Assembly (NCBI GenBank): GCA_045613945.1 | Contig: JAZLBZ010000043.1 | Span: 1-15,678, forward strand | Direction: 5' to 3' | Length of the DNA stretch: 15,678 nucleotides | From: HGM04593 sp045613945 | GTDB taxonomy: Bacteria; Bacteroidota; Bacteroidia; Bacteroidales; Bacteroidaceae | Shown: positions 14,647 through 15,678 of the stretch, piece after piece | How positions within the stretch are numbered: the stretch's first letter is position 1 | How the letters are laid out: every line of letters starts with the position of its first letter | Program-made: the position numbers and the translations under genes | Notes under the pieces: model-generated | What the model was told of the DNA's origin: nothing | Databases searched by the model: none | What the model saw: only the letters and a program-made list of their open reading frames with translations

Positions 14647-15678
14647 ATGAATCTTGAAATCACATTGGCACAAAGTGTTGCCGAAGCAATCAAGCAGCTG
14701 TACGGAGTTGAAGTAGAGACCGGAAAGATACAGTTGCAAAAGACACGCAAGGAGTTTGAGGGCGATTTCACCCTTGTTGTTTTCCCATTTCTGGCACTTT
14801 CGAAAAAGCGCCCCGAGGAGACAGCACAAGAGATTGGCGAGCAGCTGAAGAGCATCCTCCCCATTATAAGTTCATTCAACGTGGTAAAGGGATTCCTGAA
14901 CCTTGCCATTGCACCAAGTTATTGGGTCGAGCTGCTGAAGCACATTGATGCAACCGACAAGTGGGGCACAACACCCGTAACAGAGAACTCACCGCTCGTT
15001 ATGGTAGAATACTCATCACCAAACACCAACAAGCCTTTGCACTTGGGACACATACGCAATAACCTGCTGGGATATGCCTTGTCAAACATCATTGCAGCAA
15101 ACGGCAACAAGGTGGTAAAGACCAACATTGTCAACGACCGAGGTATTCACATCTGCAAGTCAATGCTTGCTTGGCAGAAGTGGGGAAATGGCGAGACACC
15201 CGCAAGCAGCGGCAAGAAGGGCGACCACCTCATCGGTGACTACTATGTAGCATTCGACAAGCACTACAAGGCCGAACTCACAGAACTTATGGAGAAAGGC
15301 ATGAGCAAGGAGGAGGCCGAGGCTGCATCACCATTGATGGCCGAGGCACGCGAGATGCTCGTAAAGTGGGAGGCCGGCGACAAGGAAGTCCGCGCTCTTT
15401 GGGAGCAGATGAACGGCTGGGTATACGAGGGCTTTGACGAGACATACAAACGTCTTGGCGTTGACTTTGACAAGATTTATTACGAGAGTGACACATATCT
15501 CGTTGGCAAGGAGACTGTACTGGGTGGACTTGAGAAGGGCATATTCTACCGTCGCCCGGACGAATCGGTATGGGCCGACCTCACCGGCGATGGACTTGAC
15601 GAGAAACTCCTGCTGCGCAGCGACGGCACATCGGTATACATGACACAGGATATCGGTACTGCACAGTTGCGTTTCCGC
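14647..15678 (+). CDS. argS: Arginine--tRNA ligase, N-terminal part
   Basis: The first 344 residues are present and the frame is open to the window end; the whole enzyme is usually near 600 residues. It is a class I synthetase that charges tRNA-Arg. The N-terminal additional domain that binds the tRNA D loop covers about residues 1-105. The catalytic domain follows with VEYSSPNTNKPLHLGHIRNN, whose HLGH (132-135) is the HIGH signature, then NIVNDRGIHICKSMLAWQ, a Rossmann-fold segment conserved in ArgRS. It ends in YMTQDIGTAQLRF, also typical of ArgRS. The start follows an A-rich leader with no Shine-Dalgarno, as is usual in this phylum. It diverges from the rhomboid pair. Confidence 0.96.
   Translation, partial: MNLEITLAQSVAEAIKQLYGVEVETGKIQLQKTRKEFEGDFTLVVFPFLALSKKRPEETAQEIGEQLKSILPIISSFNVVKGFLNLAIAPSYWVELLKHIDATDKWGTTPVTENSPLVMVEYSSPNTNKPLHLGHIRNNLLGYALSNIIAANGNKVVKTNIVNDRGIHICKSMLAWQKWGNGETPASSGKKGDHLIGDYYVAFDKHYKAELTELMEKGMSKEEAEAASPLMAEAREMLVKWEAGDKEVRALWEQMNGWVYEGFDETYKRLGVDFDKIYYESDTYLVGKETVLGGLEKGIFYRRPDESVWADLTGDGLDEKLLLRSDGTSVYMTQDIGTAQLRFR

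Noticed and set aside
1..15678. Search for CRISPR arrays, insertion sequences, toxin-antitoxin pairs or defence genes
   Set aside because: I saw no regularly spaced repeats, transposase motifs or terminal inverted repeats with target duplications. All sizeable genes are explained by core families.

Overview
This window is core chromosome from a member of the Bacteroidota, most likely order Bacteroidales. The evidence is the gene content: a fused SecDF, a 7TM-HD cyclic-dinucleotide phosphodiesterase, a DUF2851-type protein, and a Bacteroidota-style bS21. Several gene starts also have promoter-like TTTG / TAnnTTTG pairs upstream, and most genes lack a Shine-Dalgarno sequence. The genus cannot be resolved from this stretch. 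I see no insertion sequence, phage, CRISPR array, toxin-antitoxin pair or defence island.

Region 1 (1-2400, minus strand). Read in transcription order, a translation cluster begins with rpsU (bS21), xerC and hpf and ends at a strong terminator. A roughly 350-base spacer follows, carrying the apparent promoter of a tRNA operon: tRNA-Thr(TGT), tRNA-Tyr(GTA), tRNA-Gly(TCC) and the first 17 bases of a further tRNA cut by the window edge. The order matches the E. coli thrU-tyrU-glyT-thrT-tufB operon, so the cut tRNA is probably tRNA-Thr(GGT) and tuf probably lies outside.

Region 2 (2430-6410, minus strand). gltX, waaA (Kdo transferase) and mdh are co-directional. gltX and waaA are only 4 bases apart, a promoter-like pair precedes gltX, and a hairpin plus U-tract follows mdh.

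Region 3 (6480-9650, plus strand). Diverging from gltX is a membrane HD-domain protein of the PgpH family (probable c-di-AMP phosphodiesterase). It is followed 29 bases later by a DUF2851-like gene that appears to lack its usual N-terminal part. A perfect 48-base palindrome between this gene and convergent secDF looks like a two-way terminator.

Region 4 (9650-14480, minus strand). Two overlapping rhomboid protease genes are followed by a probable terminator, and then secDF appears to have its own promoter.

Region 5 (14550-15678, plus strand). argS diverges from the rhomboids and runs off the window end.

Most of this is ordinary housekeeping sequence. The points worth a second look are: a textbook Shine-Dalgarno on hpf in the same operon as rpsU, in a phylum that normally does not use Shine-Dalgarno sequences; an 18-bp hairpin that swallows the first two bases of the xerC start codon; and the shortened DUF2851 gene. 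I do not see convincing evidence for an undescribed multi-gene system.
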